This document shows positions 1 to 9,518 of a stretch of 64,000 bases of DNA, piece after piece. The DNA lies in assembly GCA_028285445.1 (NCBI GenBank), contig JANQPQ010000004.1, positions 26,672 through 90,671 of the forward strand. The letters run 5' to 3'. Origin of the DNA: Cyclobacteriaceae bacterium. GTDB lineage: Bacteria > Bacteroidota > Bacteroidia > Cytophagales > Cyclobacteriaceae. The notes below the pieces were generated by a model. The model searched no databases, was not told where the DNA came from, and was given only the letters and a program-made list of their open reading frames with translations. Every line of letters begins with the position of its first letter. The stretch's first letter is position 1. Both the position numbers and the translations under genes were made by a program.

Positions 1-582
1 GCCGGATCGAAGTATAGCAAGAACAAAACCCGCACCGTAGCCGATATTGCTAAGCATAGCCTAAGTACGTCGAAAATCTCCAGGCTGCTCTATCGGTTAA
101 TAAAATACACCGAATCAAAGACCATTATTGAGCTTGGCACATCGCTCGGAATTAACTCGTTGTACTTATACGCGGCCGGAGATCAGGTAAATCTATCAAC
201 TTTTGAGGGCTGCCCAAATACTGCGGCTTTTGCTGAGAAGATCTTCAAGAAAACCGGGGCAGACAATATTAATCTCAATGTAGGAGCCATAGACGGCACG
301 CTACCCGACCACTTGGGCCTAACAGGCAAAATCGACTTGGTTTATTTTGACGCCAATCATCGCTATGATGCTACCATGAGATATTTTGATCTTCTGATAA
401 AGAAGATCCACGACGATTCAGTATTCGTATTTGCAGACATCTATTGGTCTTCTGAAATGAGGAAGGCCTGGAAGGAGATTAAGAATAGCCAACTAGTTAC
501 ACTCAGTATCGACCTTTACCAGGTGGGTATAGTATTTTTCAAACCAGATATTCTTAAGCAAGATTACGTGCTTGAGTTCTAA
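1..582 (+). CDS. Class I SAM-dependent methyltransferase, 5' end cut by window
   Basis: The frame is open from base 1, so the true start lies outside the window; about 193 residues are visible. A glycine-rich motif I (IIELGTSLG) is followed by the acidic segment DLVYFDANHRYDA, the usual layout of the O-methyltransferase-like Methyltransf_24 group. The start-like TTG at 160 falls inside motif I and cannot be the real start. The substrate cannot be deduced. The 3' end overlaps the convergent TPMT-type gene by 4 bases, so the two genes share no terminator space. Confidence 0.75.
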   Translation, partial: AGSKYSKNKTRTVADIAKHSLSTSKISRLLYRLIKYTESKTIIELGTSLGINSLYLYAAGDQVNLSTFEGCPNTAAFAEKIFKKTGADNINLNVGAIDGTLPDHLGLTGKIDLVYFDANHRYDATMRYFDLLIKKIHDDSVFVFADIYWSSEMRKAWKEIKNSQLVTLSIDLYQVGIVFFKPDILKQDYVLEF

Positions 583-1190
583 TCTTTCTTGATCAACTTG
601 ATAAATAACTCATTCCCCTGCCTGGGCTTTAGGCTATTGTAACTCAGCTCCATCACATCTACAGAAAAGAGTGCCTCGAATAGCGCCGCATACTCCTCTT
701 TTGATCCTCCGTAAGGCGGGTGATCAGGCCCCAGCCGATCTTTTACCATTTGAAGATCATTGTTAAATAGCAACCCTACCAATTTACCACCGGGCGTCAG
801 TAATTCGTACATCTTCCTGACGTACTTAGGCCGTAGTTCTCGGTTTAGAGAACAGAAAAATGTTTGCTCAACAATCAAATCAAACTGTCCATCGAATTCG
901 AAGAAATCGCTATGTACCAGCTGATCTTTGGGGAATCCAGGCACCACCTGAGCAAAGTTGAGCAATGGTGTTGCAGCAATATCCAGCAGATGAGTATTAG
1001 TAAAACCAGCATTAAACAAGTGCCTTGCCTCGTGAGCGTTGCCACATCCGGGTATAAGTATCTTAATTGATTTGTCCCCTAGCTGATCGAAATATTCCCT
1101 TAAAGGCGGCGTTATTTCTTGGGCATCCCAGCCAGTTTGATCGTGCAAGTACCTATCGTTCCAATATCGTTCTCCTAAGTCTAAATCCAA
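579..1190 (-). CDS. TPMT-family SAM-dependent methyltransferase
   Basis: The 203-residue protein begins with a YWNDRY...GWD segment typical of the thiopurine S-methyltransferase (TPMT) family. The SAM-binding motif LIPGCGNAHEA follows near residue 45, then DLIVEQTFFCSL and LTPGGKLVGLLF. Members of this family methylate thiols, selenols or halides using SAM; which substrate applies here is not visible. It is a soluble single-domain protein of normal length for the family. It converges on the upstream methyltransferase gene with a 4-base overlap. Confidence 0.82.
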   Translation of the reverse strand: MDLDLGERYWNDRYLHDQTGWDAQEITPPLREYFDQLGDKSIKILIPGCGNAHEARHLFNAGFTNTHLLDIAATPLLNFAQVVPGFPKDQLVHSDFFEFDGQFDLIVEQTFFCSLNRELRPKYVRKMYELLTPGGKLVGLLFNNDLQMVKDRLGPDHPPYGGSKEEYAALFEALFSVDVMELSYNSLKPRQGNELFIKLIKKD

Positions 1191-1207
1191 TTTGATTCTT
1201 GATTTTG

Positions 1208-1237
1208 TTGAAATAAGTCCATTATAAGATATTTTTG
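1208..1237 (+). promoter_or_regulatory. Bacteroidota-type promoter for the coiled-coil protein gene
   Basis: TTG at 1208-1210 and TATTTTTG at 1230-1237 are separated by 19 bases, matching the Bacteroidota consensus TTG-N19-TANNTTTG. The gene start is 22 bases downstream at 1259. Confidence 0.55.
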
Positions 1238-1258
1238 GCTTTATAATAATCTATACCT

Positions 1259-2170
1259 ATGTCTGAGCAGGCAGATATACCAAAAAAATCAAATAAGACC
1301 ACGATTATTATTGCCATTGTAGCAGTGCTTGTCATTGTTAATGGCATAAAGTGGTACCTCGACTACCAGGAAAAGCAGGAAATGCAAACCTTCTATGAGG
1401 GTGAGCTGGAAACTGCCAAAGTGCGATACGACGAGATCAGCGCAGAACTAGACGAAAAAATTCTGGAAATAGAGAAACTGGGTGGAGATATTGAAGAGCT
1501 GACAAGAGTGAAGGAGGAAGTGGAAGCGGAAAGAGATCAGTTGCAAAGAACCCGCACTGCTAATAGAAAACTGATTGTATCCTTAAGGGATAAGACGGAG
1601 GGCTACGCCGAACTATTGAGAGCCAAAGACAAAGAGATAGAAGAGCTTACGGCCCTTAACACGGAACTAATGAAAGAGAATACCGGGCTCAAAGAAGACC
1701 AGAGGGCGCTAAATCAATCAATAAATGAACTAGAGGAAAACAAACAAGAACTTGAGGAGAAGGTCTCTATTGCCAGTAGGCTCGCTGCCGAAGAAATTGG
1801 TGTATTCGCTGTAAACGCAAGGGGCAAAGAGCGTGAAGGCACTTTCAGAGCCCGGCAGATAAACAACCTCAAAGTCTCCTTCAAGATAGCCCGGAATGAT
1901 GTGGCACCTATTGAAAGCAAGACGCTGCTTCTGCGAGTGCTAGACGCAAATGGTCAGGTGTACTTCGATGTCGCCCGGGGCTCAGGTACCTTTATTAAGG
2001 ATGGCAAAGAGGAATTTTACACTGCCAGCCAGCAAGTATTATTCGACAATTCTAACCAGGAAGTAACGTTCCTTTACGACAAGGGAAGCGAGTACAACAG
2101 TGGCAACCACACCGTCGAAATTTATACCGATGGATACCTGATGGGTAGCAAGAGCTTTACGGTGCGCTAA
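1259..2170 (+). CDS. Membrane-anchored coiled-coil protein of unknown function
   Basis: The 303-residue protein has a short cytoplasmic start and one transmembrane helix at about residues 15-33 (IIIAIVAVLVIVNGIKW). A long heptad-like region rich in Glu, Lys and Leu (about 38-175) is predicted coiled coil. The C-terminal 125 residues look beta-rich (VSFKIARNDVAP, then LLRVLDANGQVYFDVARGSG) and may form a small sandwich domain. Orientation suggests that the coiled coil and C-terminal domain project from the inner membrane into the periplasm. I do not recognise the family. It has its own promoter and lies upstream of the ribosomal operon, with no clear functional link. Confidence 0.75.
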   Translation: MSEQADIPKKSNKTTIIIAIVAVLVIVNGIKWYLDYQEKQEMQTFYEGELETAKVRYDEISAELDEKILEIEKLGGDIEELTRVKEEVEAERDQLQRTRTANRKLIVSLRDKTEGYAELLRAKDKEIEELTALNTELMKENTGLKEDQRALNQSINELEENKQELEEKVSIASRLAAEEIGVFAVNARGKEREGTFRARQINNLKVSFKIARNDVAPIESKTLLLRVLDANGQVYFDVARGSGTFIKDGKEEFYTASQQVLFDNSNQEVTFLYDKGSEYNSGNHTVEIYTDGYLMGSKSFTVR

Positions 2171-2183
2171 ATCCGTCTACTAT

Positions 2184-2213
2184 TTGATAAACCATTCAAA
2201 TAGGCTACTTTTG
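2184..2213 (+). promoter_or_regulatory. Promoter of the rpsF-rpsR-rplI operon
   Basis: TTG at 2184-2186 (part of TTTG) and TACTTTTG at 2206-2213 are separated by 19 bases, an excellent match to TTTG-N19-TANNTTTG. The rpsF ATG is 25 bases downstream. Confidence 0.65.
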
Positions 2214-2238
2214 CATTCCATTTTTAAACAAATTTTTG

Positions 2239-2607
2239 ATGAACAGAAATTACGAGACGGTATTCATTTTAACTCCCGTTTTGTCTGAAGAACAGATGAA
2301 GGATACTGTCCAAAAGTTCAAAAAGGTTATCACTGATAATGGAGCTACCATTGTCAATGAGGAATCGTGGGGCCTAAGAAAACTGGCCTACCCAATTCAG
2401 CATAAGTCTACTGGGTTCTACAACCTTTTTGAATTTGAGGCAGCTCCTGACACGATCAAGAAACTCGAAATTGAGTTTAGACGAGACGAGAAAGTAATGA
2501 GATTCCTTACTACCGTGTTGGATAAGCATGCCATTGCTTACAACGAAAGAAGGAGAAAAGGAGAATTTAACAAAAAAGCCGAAGCTAAGGAGGAGCCAGT
2601 ATCATGA
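2239..2607 (+). CDS. rpsF: 30S ribosomal protein S6
   Basis: The 122-residue protein begins [15 protein letters not shown] and has the S6 pattern: a beta strand, [15 protein letters not shown] helix, the [11 protein letters not shown] segment, and [13 protein letters not shown] near the end, followed by a charged tail. S6 binds S18 in the central domain of the small subunit. The ATG at 2239 is preferred over an in-frame TTG one codon upstream. The gene overlaps rpsR by 4 bases (ATGA), consistent with translational coupling in an operon with rplI. Confidence 0.96.
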   Translation: MNRNYETVFILTPVLSEEQMKDTVQKFKKVITDNGATIVNEESWGLRKLAYPIQHKSTGFYNLFEFEAAPDTIKKLEIEFRRDEKVMRFLTTVLDKHAIAYNERRRKGEFNKKAEAKEEPVS

Positions 2608-2855
2608 CTTTAATGAACGAACCTCTGAACCGTAGTGGTAACAGACCTAAATACTGTCGGTTCAAGAAGAATGGGATTAAGTACATCGACTATAAAGATC
2701 CCAACTTCCTGTTGAAATTTGTAAATGAGCAAGGCAAGCTCCTGCCAAGAAGAATCACTGGCACCAGCCTTAAGTACCAAAAGAAGGTAGCGCAGGCGGT
2801 TAAGCGTGCAAGGTTCCTGGCTCTGCTTCCTTATGTAACTGATTCACTCAAGTAA
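2604..2855 (+). CDS. rpsR: 30S ribosomal protein S18
   Basis: The 83-residue basic protein contains the S18 core [15 protein letters not shown], then [31 protein letters not shown]. It forms a heterodimer with S6 on the 30S platform. The start overlaps the rpsF stop as ATGA. An AAGGAGGA stretch about ten bases upstream is a strong Shine-Dalgarno-like element, unusual in a phylum that mostly does without them. rplI follows 18 bases downstream. Confidence 0.96.
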   Translation: MTLMNEPLNRSGNRPKYCRFKKNGIKYIDYKDPNFLLKFVNEQGKLLPRRITGTSLKYQKKVAQAVKRARFLALLPYVTDSLK

Positions 2856-2873
2856 CCTAAATTTTTTATTGCG

Positions 2874-3317
2874 ATGGAAGTAATATTGAAAGAAGATATA
2901 AAGGGCTTAGGTTACAAGAATGATATCGTTTCGGTAAAAGGCGGCTATGGCAGAAATTTTCTTATTCCCCAGGGTATGGCTATTGTAGCCAGCACTTCGA
3001 ATAGGAAGATGATTGCCGAGAATATCAGGCAAGCTGCTCACAAAGCTGAAAAGCTGAAGAAGGATGCTGAAGACCTAGGAGCTAAGATTGGAGATTTGAC
3101 CATAGAAATTGGTGCCAAAGCTGGCGAAAAAGGAAAAATCTTTGGAACCATTACGGCGCTTCAAGTTGCCGATATGCTTAAAGAAAAAGGTTTTGACATC
3201 GATCGAAAGCTTGTAACTTTCAAATCTAAGATCAGTGAACTTGGCGAATACCAGGTACAACTTGATTTGCACAAGGAAGTACAGCACGATATCAATCTAA
3301 AAGTTGTGGCCGAATAA
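2874..3317 (+). CDS. rplI: 50S ribosomal protein L9
   Basis: The 147-residue protein has the L9 N-terminal signature (EVILKEDIKGLGYKNDIVSVKGGYGRN, in two parts), the long connecting helix rich in Lys and Ala (about 50-78), and a C-terminal domain ending in VQHDINLKVVAE. L9 binds 23S rRNA near the L1 stalk and supports frame fidelity. It is the last gene of the ribosomal operon, directly followed by a clear intrinsic terminator. Confidence 0.96.
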   Translation: MEVILKEDIKGLGYKNDIVSVKGGYGRNFLIPQGMAIVASTSNRKMIAENIRQAAHKAEKLKKDAEDLGAKIGDLTIEIGAKAGEKGKIFGTITALQVADMLKEKGFDIDRKLVTFKSKISELGEYQVQLDLHKEVQHDINLKVVAE

Positions 3318-3336
3318 ATAAGCCTAAAAGTATATG

Positions 3337-3366
3337 AAAGCCACCTTCGGGTGGCTTTTTTGTTTT
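3337..3366 (+). terminator. Intrinsic terminator after rplI
   Basis: The stem AAAGCCACC/GGTGGCTTT closes a TTCG tetraloop and is followed by a T-rich tract. It lies 20 bases after the rplI stop and ends the ribosomal operon. Confidence 0.88.
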
Positions 3367-3389
3367 ATGGCGTATCCCTACCTTTAGCT

Positions 3390-4361
3390 ATGTTCAGAAC
3401 CGAACTTAAGATTGATCCCTCCCCCACCAAAGTTGCCATTGACAATAAAATTCTAACTGTCGGTTCTTGCTTCGCGAACAGCATTGGTACAAGACTATCA
3501 GTAAACAAGTTCCAGTCAATTGTTAATCCCTTTGGCATTCTTTTTAATCCGATATCCATCGTTAAGAATTTAACCATAGCCCTTGATGGTAATCTTCCCG
3601 AAGATGGCGGATACCTGGAAATGGAAGGAATACATTGCCATTACGATCTGCATTCCGATCTTTCTTCATCAAGCATTAACCAGCTTAAAACATTAGTAAA
3701 CCAGGTGTTTACTAATGTTAACAGGCAGCTTTCGGAAGCTAACTTCCTCATCATTACTTTCGGCACCGCTATTATTTATGAAAGAGTAAGTAACGGAGAA
3801 TTGGTGGCAAACTGTCATAAAGTTCCAGCAGGAGAGTTCCGCCGCCGACTGCTCACACAAAAAGAAATACTTGCAGCCTTTGAGGCCTTTCAGCTAAAGC
3901 TTGTTGAAAAAAATCCTGAAATCAATATCATACTTACGGTAAGTCCGGTGCGGCATTTAAAAGAAACCCTGGTCGACAATAGTGTTAGCAAATCTACCTT
4001 GCGATTAGCTGCCAACACCCTGACCCAGAACAATGAGAAAATCCATTACTTTCCTGCCTACGAACTTCTGCTAGACGACCTTCGGGATTATAGGTTTTAT
4101 GCTGATGATATGTTGCACCCCAGCGTAGCTGCTGAGGATTATATCTGGAATAAATTCAGCGTCACTTTCTTCGAGGATGAAACCTCTAACCTGGTGGCAA
4201 GATGGAACAAAATCCAAAAGGCGCTTTCCCATAAAGCATTTCACCCTGAATCAGAAGCACACCAAAACTTCCTGAGAGCAACTATCAATGAACTCGAGAA
4301 CATTTCCGCTTACATGGATGTTTCCAAGGAAATTGAGAATATTTCTTCCCAGCTAAAATGA
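3390..4361 (+). CDS. GSCFA domain protein
   Basis: From the ATG at 3390 the product is 323 residues. It carries the eponymous motif [10 protein letters not shown] near residue 25, which defines the GSCFA family, a group usually placed near SGNH-type hydrolases; I know of no proven substrate. Further conserved-looking segments are [24 protein letters not shown] and [18 protein letters not shown] with a late DMLHPS motif, the latter reminiscent of a catalytic Asp/His pair. An in-frame GTG at 3351 lies inside the rplI terminator and is not credible. It overlaps the next gene by ATGA. Confidence 0.85.
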   Translation: MFRTELKIDPSPTKVAIDNKILTVGSCFANSIGTRLSVNKFQSIVNPFGILFNPISIVKNLTIALDGNLPEDGGYLEMEGIHCHYDLHSDLSSSSINQLKTLVNQVFTNVNRQLSEANFLIITFGTAIIYERVSNGELVANCHKVPAGEFRRRLLTQKEILAAFEAFQLKLVEKNPEINIILTVSPVRHLKETLVDNSVSKSTLRLAANTLTQNNEKIHYFPAYELLLDDLRDYRFYADDMLHPSVAAEDYIWNKFSVTFFEDETSNLVARWNKIQKALSHKAFHPESEAHQNFLRATINELENISAYMDVSKEIENISSQLK

Positions 4362-6391
4362 ATCATTCTGAAAAAGCCAACAGGCTAGCCAACGAAAGCT
4401 CACCTTACCTACAGCAGCACGCTTACAATCCCGTTGACTGGTACCCGTGGGGAAATGAGGCCCTAAGAAAGGCATCAGATGAAGACAAGCCTATAATAGT
4501 ATCTATCGGCTACTCTTCTTGCCATTGGTGCCACGTAATGGAACGTGAGTCGTTTGAAGACGAAGGGATAGCGCAAATAATGAATGAGCATTTTATCAAC
4601 ATTAAAGTTGATCGTGAAGAACGACCAGATGTGGATCAGATTTATATGGATGCCGTGCATCTCATGGGCCAGCAGGGCGGTTGGCCGCTAAATGTATTCT
4701 TGCTTCCAAATCAGGAACCTTTTTATGGCGGAACTTATTTCCGTCCCCAGCAGTGGTCACAATTGCTACTGAAGATTGCGGAGGTTTATAAGCGCGAAAG
4801 AAAAGAACTAGAAGCGTCTGCAGAAAAGCTTCGAAGCGCCTTGCAAGTGTCTGAAATCGAAAAGTATCGGCTCACATCCGAAAATGAAGAATTCAAGTCA
4901 GAATACCTGGATGAGATGTTTTCAGTTCTAAAAGAGAGATTTGATACCAACATGGGCGGGATGAACAAAGCGCCCAAGTTTCCAATGCCAAGCATTTGGC
5001 AATTCTTATTACAGTATCAACACGCTGCAGATGAGGACGAGGCTCTCAACCATGTAACAAAGACTCTAGACGCCATGGCCAATGGCGGTATCTATGATCA
5101 TATCGGTGGTGGATTTTCAAGATATTCAGTAGACGGCGAATGGTTTGCTCCGCATTTTGAAAAGATGCTCTATGACAACGCCCAACTTCTCTCGCTTTTC
5201 GCAAAGGCCTACCAAGTCACGCAAAATGCAAACTACGCTAAGGTGATTAGGCAAACAGTAGCCTGGATGGAAAGAGAGATGCTTGACAGTGCCGGTGGAT
5301 TCTTTTCTGCACTTGATGCAGATAGCGAGGGGGTGGAAGGTAAATTCTATACCTGGACCTTTGATGAACTCAAATCGATTACCGGAGATGACACCGAAGT
5401 GGTAACTAACTACTTTGAAGCCTCGGAAGCCGGCAACTGGGAAGAGGGAAGAAATATTCTCCATCGACGTAAAGACATCACCGACATCGCAAGTCAACTT
5501 AGCCTTTCGGAATCAGATATCGAGAGCAAGATTCTTAGCGCCACAGAAAGGCTGCTTATTGAGCGCGAAAAGCGTATCCGACCCGGACTCGATGATAAGG
5601 TATTAGCCGGGTGGAATGGCTTGGCTATTTCAGGTCTGGTCGATAGCTACAACGCACTTGGGGATCACAAGTTTCTGACGCTTGCTGCTGATATAGCGAA
5701 CCTCATTAAGGAACAGATGCTAGTCGATGGGAAGTTACTACGACTATTCAAGGACGGCAGGGCCACCATTGACGGCTACCTGGAAGATTACGCTTTTGTA
5801 ATTTCAGGGTTGCTCAATCTTTATCAATCAACTTTTGATGAGAAGTGGCTGGACACAGCCGCCGAACTATTGGATTATACCTTTTCACATTTTTATGACG
5901 AAACCTCTGGCTATTTCTACTATACAGACGATTCTGCTGAAAAACTAATAGCCCGAAAGTTTGAGCTAATAGATAACGTAATACCCGCTTCCAATTCGGA
6001 AATGGCGCACAATTTACTTACCGCAGGATTAATTCTCGACAAGGAAGATTACAAGCAGGCTGCCCATAAAATGCTTGATAAAATGCTGAAGTTAGCCAAG
6101 GGGGAGCCGGAATACACCTCCAACTGGGGCCGCCTATTAGACAGGCTTACCAGTCCCGCAGCAGAAATAGTAATCACTGGCCCTGACGCACTAACCATCA
6201 GGGCTGAAATCGTAAAGCAGTACCACCCGAACATAGTTGTAATGGGTACAAGTACTTCTTCTGAGCTTCCTCTGCTAAAAGACAAATTACCAGCTGATCT
6301 AAACACCATATTCGTCTGTCAGAATAAGGTGTGCCAATTGCCAGTCCATAGTGGTAATGAAGCGTTGGAGCAATTGAAAAGATTGCAGTAA
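4358..6391 (+). CDS. Thioredoxin-domain protein of the YyaL/DUF255 (SSP411) family
   Basis: The 677-residue protein starts with the family signature [15 protein letters not shown] and [10 protein letters not shown] thioredoxin-like fold follows with [16 protein letters not shown], where Cys55 and Cys58 form a CxxC pair. The remaining 500 residues look like an alpha/alpha barrel ([32 protein letters not shown]), as in N-acyl-glucosamine-epimerase-like folds. The length matches the family. The biochemical role is not established; a redox or sugar-related function is only inferred. It overlaps the GSCFA gene by 4 bases and is followed closely by priA. Confidence 0.88.
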   Translation: MNHSEKANRLANESSPYLQQHAYNPVDWYPWGNEALRKASDEDKPIIVSIGYSSCHWCHVMERESFEDEGIAQIMNEHFINIKVDREERPDVDQIYMDAVHLMGQQGGWPLNVFLLPNQEPFYGGTYFRPQQWSQLLLKIAEVYKRERKELEASAEKLRSALQVSEIEKYRLTSENEEFKSEYLDEMFSVLKERFDTNMGGMNKAPKFPMPSIWQFLLQYQHAADEDEALNHVTKTLDAMANGGIYDHIGGGFSRYSVDGEWFAPHFEKMLYDNAQLLSLFAKAYQVTQNANYAKVIRQTVAWMEREMLDSAGGFFSALDADSEGVEGKFYTWTFDELKSITGDDTEVVTNYFEASEAGNWEEGRNILHRRKDITDIASQLSLSESDIESKILSATERLLIEREKRIRPGLDDKVLAGWNGLAISGLVDSYNALGDHKFLTLAADIANLIKEQMLVDGKLLRLFKDGRATIDGYLEDYAFVISGLLNLYQSTFDEKWLDTAAELLDYTFSHFYDETSGYFYYTDDSAEKLIARKFELIDNVIPASNSEMAHNLLTAGLILDKEDYKQAAHKMLDKMLKLAKGEPEYTSNWGRLLDRLTSPAAEIVITGPDALTIRAEIVKQYHPNIVVMGTSTSSELPLLKDKLPADLNTIFVCQNKVCQLPVHSGNEALEQLKRLQ

Positions 6392-6393
6392 GT

Positions 6394-8943
6394 TTGCTAC
6401 TAAGCGTAGCCTGTCCATTCCACAAACTCTTGACCGCGATAGAATTAAATACTTCAGCCCCCAATGAAAAGGAAACCTTCTTCGCAGATTTAATCCTTCC
6501 GGTACCAATACCCAACCTATTTACTTACCGTATTCCGTACTCCTTGAATGATCTCATTCAAATAGGAGTTAGGGTTGTGGTGCCCTTTGGCAGCAGAAAA
6601 ATACTTACCGGGGTTGTTGCCCGTCTGCATACTAACCCTCCAGTCGAATACGAAGCTAAGTACGTTATGGAGGTACTTGATGATATTCCGGCGATTAACA
6701 ACCACCAGTTGCAGCTGATACAATGGATTGCTTCCTATTACATGTGTACACAAGGCGAAGTACTTAATATAGGGTTGCCTTCTGGCCTGAAGCTTAGTAG
6801 TGAATCTAAAATTCAGCTGCACCCTAATTTCAGCCCAATTGAGAACGAGCAAAGGCTAACTGACCACGAGGAAAGGGTAATTGGAAGTCTTGATGGAGGA
6901 AAAGAGTTGGACTACAACGCCATCAGGGACTTGCTACAAATAGATAATGTTCACACTATTGTTAAGTCTCTTATCCAGAAGGAAGCAATCATTATCTATG
7001 AAGAGATCAGGGAAAAATACAAACCTAAGATTGAGAAAAGAGTTCGACTAACAACACTTTTTACCCCTGAAGATAAGTTAGAGGAATTAGTAAACGGCCT
7101 CGAATCGAAACCTAAGCAGCAACAGGTAATTTTAAAGTTCTTGCAGGATGTTCCTGTGCTGGAAAACAAATCCTCGAATGAACTCGGTTTAGCAAAATCG
7201 GCTTTTGCAGAAGCAGCATTATCTCAATCCTCTCTTAAAACTTTGTTGAAAGCGGGGGTATTGGAGGAATTTGAAGTAACTGTTGATCGTATTGAACACT
7301 TTGAGGAAGAAACTACCAATGTTGAACTGACAGGCACCCAACGCCAAGCCTTTGATAGCATTTTAGCCAGCCTCCAAAAACATGATGCCGCTTTACTGCA
7401 CGGAATCACCGGTAGTGGCAAGACAGAAATCTATATTGAACTTATCAAAGAGACCATTTCTAACGGCAATCAGGCCTTGTACTTACTTCCGGAAATCGCT
7501 CTCACCACCCAGATAGTTTCCAGGTTAAGAACGGTTTTTGGAGATCAAATGGGAGTTTATCATTCCAAATTCTCTGATAACGAAAGAGTTGAGCTCTGGA
7601 AAGGTTTACAGCAAGGAAGGTTCAATTTTATTGTTGGTGTGCGTTCTTCCGTTTTTTTGCCATTTGACAACCTGGCATTAATTATAGTTGATGAAGAGCA
7701 TGATAGTTCCTACAAGCAGCACGATCCTGCGCCAAGGTATAATGCCAGGGATGTTGCCCAGGTAATGGCTGGAATCCATCATGCCAAGGTAGTAATGGGA
7801 TCAGCAACTCCCGCACTGGAAACCGCCTTCCTCGCTGCGACCGACAAGTTTGGCCTTGTTACTTTACAGGAAAGATATGGGAGCGCCATTTTACCCAAAA
7901 TTGAACTGGTAGACGCCCTGAAAGCGAAGAAGACTAAGTCAATGCACGGGGAGTTTTCAGAACATTTACTCACAGCGATTAGAGAGACCATTGCCAACGG
8001 ACAGCAAGTCATCATTTTCCAGAACCGTCGGGGCTATGCCCCCTACGTAAGCTGTGATCAATGCGCGTGGGTGCCTCATTGTGAAAACTGCTCAGTTAGC
8101 CTTACTTATCATCTTTACAAAAACGAATTGCGCTGCCACTATTGCGGCTTTAAACAGAAAGTACCGGTGGCATGTTCAGCCTGTGGGTCTGAAGAAATAC
8201 AAACAGTAAGCTACGGCACCGAGAAGCTTGAAGAAGAATTGCAGCTAATGTTGCCAGAAGCCAATGTACAACGCATGGACCTGGATACCACTCGTAAGAA
8301 ATTAAGCTATCAAAGAATTATTAGCGATTTTGAAGAAGGCAACACTGATATTTTGGTTGGCACTCAAATGGTTACCAAAGGTCTTGATTTTGGGAAGGTT
8401 ACCCTGGTAGGTATACTTGACATCGATCGTATGATGCACTTCCCTGATTTTCGTTCTTATGAAAGAACTTTTCAACTGGCTACTCAGGTAAGCGGTAGAG
8501 CAGGAAGGAGGGGGAATGAAGGCAAAGTAATTATCCAAACTAACAATCAAAACCATCCCTTCTTCAAGTTAGTAGCCTCACACAACTATGCAGAATTCTA
8601 TGCTAAGGAAATTGTGGAGAGACAAAAATTCGTCTACCCTCCATTTGCCAGACTTATTCGCATCATTGTTAAAGATCCAGACAGAGACGCTTGCCAACTA
8701 ACAGCAGATAGTTTTCAGAAGAGACTGGTAGCGGCTATGGGTAAGAGAAGGGTTATCGGACCTCAAGAACCTCTAGTGAGCAAGATCAGAAACCAGTTTA
8801 TTATGGAAATTTTTATAAAGTTGGAAAGGGATCGCACCAATTTGACAAAGGCTAAAGAAATTTTGGCGGAAGAGGCCCGTTCTTTGCTCACTCTAAAGCA
8901 ACATCGGAAATCTCGGGTTATTTTTGACGTCGATCCAATTTAA
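6394..8943 (+). CDS. priA: Primosomal protein N' (replication restart helicase PriA)
   Basis: This is a superfamily 2 helicase that recognises stalled forks and reloads DnaB. Visible are the N-terminal DNA-binding start (LILPVPIPNLFTYRIP), Walker A GITGSGKTEIY near residue 337, the DEEH box (VDEEHDSSYKQHDPAPRYN), and paired zinc-binding cysteines (CDQCAWVPHCENC, then CHYCGF and CSACGS). The late motifs GTQMVTKGLDFG and QVSGRAGRRG are also present. No ATG precedes the conserved region, so the start is TTG at 6394 or the in-frame TTG at 6430; the latter fits family length better. Confidence 0.95.
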   Translation: MLLSVACPFHKLLTAIELNTSAPNEKETFFADLILPVPIPNLFTYRIPYSLNDLIQIGVRVVVPFGSRKILTGVVARLHTNPPVEYEAKYVMEVLDDIPAINNHQLQLIQWIASYYMCTQGEVLNIGLPSGLKLSSESKIQLHPNFSPIENEQRLTDHEERVIGSLDGGKELDYNAIRDLLQIDNVHTIVKSLIQKEAIIIYEEIREKYKPKIEKRVRLTTLFTPEDKLEELVNGLESKPKQQQVILKFLQDVPVLENKSSNELGLAKSAFAEAALSQSSLKTLLKAGVLEEFEVTVDRIEHFEEETTNVELTGTQRQAFDSILASLQKHDAALLHGITGSGKTEIYIELIKETISNGNQALYLLPEIALTTQIVSRLRTVFGDQMGVYHSKFSDNERVELWKGLQQGRFNFIVGVRSSVFLPFDNLALIIVDEEHDSSYKQHDPAPRYNARDVAQVMAGIHHAKVVMGSATPALETAFLAATDKFGLVTLQERYGSAILPKIELVDALKAKKTKSMHGEFSEHLLTAIRETIANGQQVIIFQNRRGYAPYVSCDQCAWVPHCENCSVSLTYHLYKNELRCHYCGFKQKVPVACSACGSEEIQTVSYGTEKLEEELQLMLPEANVQRMDLDTTRKKLSYQRIISDFEEGNTDILVGTQMVTKGLDFGKVTLVGILDIDRMMHFPDFRSYERTFQLATQVSGRAGRRGNEGKVIIQTNNQNHPFFKLVASHNYAEFYAKEIVERQKFVYPPFARLIRIIVKDPDRDACQLTADSFQKRLVAAMGKRRVIGPQEPLVSKIRNQFIMEIFIKLERDRTNLTKAKEILAEEARSLLTLKQHRKSRVIFDVDPI

Positions 8944-9518
8944 TGAGGTATTACGTTTATATATTATTCACTCTTTCGATTTTTTCTTGTAGGGAAGACC
9001 TGGAGTTTGATGGCGACTTTGAGCCCAGAGTAAACATTCGCTTCTTTGATGCTGATAGCACTGCCAATACCGCTTTATTGCTCCAAACTTTTGAGGATAG
9101 TCTTGTATCAGTAAACGAGCGCATTGCTAACGGAGAAATGTTGGAGGAGACAGCGACTTTATTGCAAGATACAATCACCAAGCTCCAGCCTATACTTGAA
9201 AACCTACAATCGGGGTTAATCAGTATCGACAGTGTAATGGTAACAGGCGTAGACGCGGCAATATTTGTTGGCGTTAGCGACACGCTCTTTTCATTTCCAC
9301 TAGACCCGAATCTTGAAACAACAGCTTTCTCGATAACATTCTTAGCTACTACCAATCAGTTAGATTTGGACTACGAGAAAATTGTTACCGATGGTGGTGA
9401 AGAGATCCATTTCCAATTGTCTGAGGTAAGAGTTGGCTTTACTACTTACACTTCGGCCATAGTATCATGCGAAGTTCCATGTACAAGCAATGAAACAACC
9501 ATCAATCTATATTATTAG
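8943..9518 (+). CDS. Lipoprotein resembling the DUF6452 family
   Basis: The 191-residue product has a short lipoprotein signal ending FTLSIFSC, with Cys16 as the likely lipidated residue. It is followed by EPRVNIRFFDADS, the segment I associate with DUF6452 proteins of Bacteroidota. The rest is predicted beta-rich. The start overlaps the priA stop by one base, and the end overlaps the next gene by 29 bases. In related genomes DUF6452 and DUF6048 genes often sit side by side, which is why I favour this name; the function is unknown. Confidence 0.6.
   Translation: MRYYVYILFTLSIFSCREDLEFDGDFEPRVNIRFFDADSTANTALLLQTFEDSLVSVNERIANGEMLEETATLLQDTITKLQPILENLQSGLISIDSVMVTGVDAAIFVGVSDTLFSFPLDPNLETTAFSITFLATTNQLDLDYEKIVTDGGEEIHFQLSEVRVGFTTYTSAIVSCEVPCTSNETTINLYY

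Noticed and set aside
160..582. A methyltransferase starting at the TTG at 160
   Set aside because: The frame is open from base 1 and the start would remove motif I, so the gene is simply cut by the window edge.
3351..3389. The GTG at 3351 as start of the GSCFA protein
   Set aside because: It is within the rplI terminator hairpin; the in-frame ATG at 3390 fits the family start.
8957..9355. A 132-codon antisense frame within the lipoprotein gene
   Set aside because: It is fully antisense to a gene with a clear lipobox, has no domain and no upstream signal.
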